From: Clostridium muellerianum | GTDB taxonomy: Bacteria; Bacillota; Clostridia; Clostridiales; Clostridiaceae | Direction: 5' to 3' | NCBI RefSeq assembly: GCF_012926525.1 | Contig: NZ_JABBNI010000047.1 | Location: forward strand, 186,001 to 250,000 | DNA length: 64,000 nt | Shown: positions 62,979-64,000 of the stretch, one piece after another | Layout of the letters: every line of letters starts with the position of its first letter | Position numbering within the stretch: the stretch's first letter is position 1 | Notes under the pieces: model-generated | What the model saw: the letters and a program-made list of their open reading frames with translations, nothing else | What the model was told of the DNA's origin: nothing | Database searches by the model: none | Position numbers and translations under genes: made by a program

Positions 62979-64000
62979 ATGACAAATAGAGAAGAAGAAA
63001 TTTTAAAGCTTATAAAAAGCAATCCTATGATTTCTCAAAAAGAGCTTTCAGAAATTTTAGGTATTACTCGCTCTTCGGCAGCAGTACATATTACAAATTT
63101 GATGAAAAAGGGATATATAAAAGGAAAAGGATATGTATTAAACGAAGCCCCTTATGTATGTGTATTAGGTGGTGCTAATGTTGATATTCAAGGATTCCCT
63201 AATCAGGTATTAATACAAAAAGATTCTAATCCTGGACAAGTAAAAATATCCTTAGGGGGTGTTGGAAGAAACATAGGAGAAAATCTTAGGAAAATGGATG
63301 TAGAGACTAAACTTATTACTGTTATAGGTAATGATGTGTATGGCAATAAAATAATAGAAGAGGGAAGAAATATAGGCTTGGATATGGAGCATTCTCTTGT
63401 ACTTCAAGAGCAGCCAACTTCTACTTATTTATGTATACTTAATGAAAAAGGAGATATGCAGGTAGCTATTGCATATATGGACATTTTGGAGCAAATGACA
63501 GTTGAATTTATACAAAAGAAAAAGCATGTAATAGATAATGCTAGTATTTGTGTCATAGATACAAATATACCAAAGGAAACTATTGAGTATATTGTAACAA
63601 GTCATAAGGATACTGAGTTCTTCTTAGATACAGTGTCTACAACTAAGGCAAAAAAGGTAAAGGATATTATAGGATGTTTTCATACTATAAAACCTAATAA
63701 AATTGAGGCGGAAATTCTTTCAGGTATAGAAATTAAAAGTAATGATGATTTAAAAAAATGTGGAAGATATTTCTTAGATAAGGGTGTTAAAAGAGTATTC
63801 ATAAGTCTTGGAGAAGATGGAGTTTATTATAATGATGGATGTGAAGAAAATATTGTAAAAACACCGAAAGTTAATGTGGTAAATGCTACAGGAGCAGGGG
63901 ATGCCTTCTTGGCAGCACTAGTTTATTCCAGAATGAATAAGTTATCAATGAAAGAGAGCACTAAGGTTGCTATGACAGCATCCATTTTAGCGCTATCTCA
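62979..64000 (+). CDS. PfkB family carbohydrate kinase with N-terminal winged helix, partial at the window edge
   Basis: 340 codons seen, 3' end missing. Residues 1-60 form a helix-turn-helix (ISQKELSEILGITRSSAAVHI). The kinase starts VCVLGGANVDIQG, with GGVGRNIGENL and the PfkB signature NATGAGDAF near the edge. This architecture is that of pseudouridine kinases (YeiC/PsuK); psuG would be expected just downstream, outside the window. ATG after AAGGAGGGG. Confidence 0.88.
   Translation, partial: MTNREEEILKLIKSNPMISQKELSEILGITRSSAAVHITNLMKKGYIKGKGYVLNEAPYVCVLGGANVDIQGFPNQVLIQKDSNPGQVKISLGGVGRNIGENLRKMDVETKLITVIGNDVYGNKIIEEGRNIGLDMEHSLVLQEQPTSTYLCILNEKGDMQVAIAYMDILEQMTVEFIQKKKHVIDNASICVIDTNIPKETIEYIVTSHKDTEFFLDTVSTTKAKKVKDIIGCFHTIKPNKIEAEILSGIEIKSNDDLKKCGRYFLDKGVKRVFISLGEDGVYYNDGCEENIVKTPKVNVVNATGAGDAFLAALVYSRMNKLSMKESTKVAMTASILALS

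Noticed and set aside
1-64000. CRISPR array, tRNA or rRNA genes
   Set aside because: No regularly spaced direct repeats and no tRNA cloverleaf or rRNA sequence noticed on either strand.

Overview
The window is a low-GC, gene-dense stretch of a strict anaerobe, most likely Clostridium sensu stricto (Firmicutes). Evidence: AT-rich codon use, strong AGGAGG-type ribosome binding sites, a class III fructose-1,6-bisphosphatase, pyruvate formate-lyase with its activase, an [Fe-S] NadA/NadB/NadC route, a tryptophan T-box, an AbrB/SpoVT-type regulator with a zinc tail, and many small charged proteins. I cannot name the species. There are no rRNA or tRNA genes, no CRISPR array, no prophage and no intact insertion sequence. 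About two thirds of the genes lie on the + strand.

Layout. 0-7.4 kb: PhoH-PIN ATPase; an envelope cluster (phosphodiester glycosidase, exported unknown, site-2 protease); trmB; a second M50-like membrane protease. 7.4-16.7 kb: DUF2156 protein, chemoreceptor, SDR reductase, a response regulator whose phospho-acceptor is Glu, then SdpI-like protein, a YtrA-type repressor with a perfect operator, a DUF1648 membrane protein and a CHAP/SH3 cell-wall hydrolase. 17-24.5 kb: nuclease-helicase fusion, HD hydrolase, L,D-transpeptidase, second chemoreceptor, AbrB regulator. 24.9-34.0 kb: fbp, cls, small proteins, HNH protein, pflB and pflA. 34.3-42.1 kb: small-protein pair, T-box and trpP, an unknown transporter, and nadABC with a NiaR-like operator. 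42.5-49.9 kb: two NitT/TauT-type ABC transporter units flanking a minus-strand WXG-headed polymorphic toxin and a membrane partner whose 5' end is duplicated as a truncated copy. 50.3-54.0 kb: pabA-pabB-pabC-folP (folate). 54-64 kb: patatin phospholipase, amidase-domain protein, an orphan cobalamin riboswitch, kinase-like protein, YjjI/YjjW glycyl-radical pair, a cysteine-less HMA protein, a zinc-binding SIR2 protein, YbaK and the start of a PfkB (pseudouridine-kinase-like) gene.

The most unusual content is intergenic. Four families of long imperfect palindromes (about 130-300 bp) sit between genes, all copies of a family in the same orientation. In two families (36634-36932 with 60023-60300; 49922-50219 with 54994-55288) the copies differ by paired, compensatory substitutions while the apical loops are identical. 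That pattern points to selection on, or copying through, the folded form. Two further leader-like repeats (here E and F) occur together at both the sdpI/ytrA locus and the first ABC operon. Other points of interest are the cobalamin riboswitch that leads only to its own terminator, the toxin module with its 116-bp duplication scar, a DnaA-box cluster away from any dnaA gene, and the SIR2 protein as a possible defence NADase.

How the genes connect: PflB/PflA and FBPase indicate mixed fermentation with gluconeogenic capacity; nadABC and pab/folP give de novo NAD and folate; trpP gives tryptophan uptake under tRNA-Trp control; CHAP hydrolase, L,D-transpeptidase, glycosidase and cardiolipin synthase maintain the envelope. 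All product calls are from reading motifs by eye; no database search was run.
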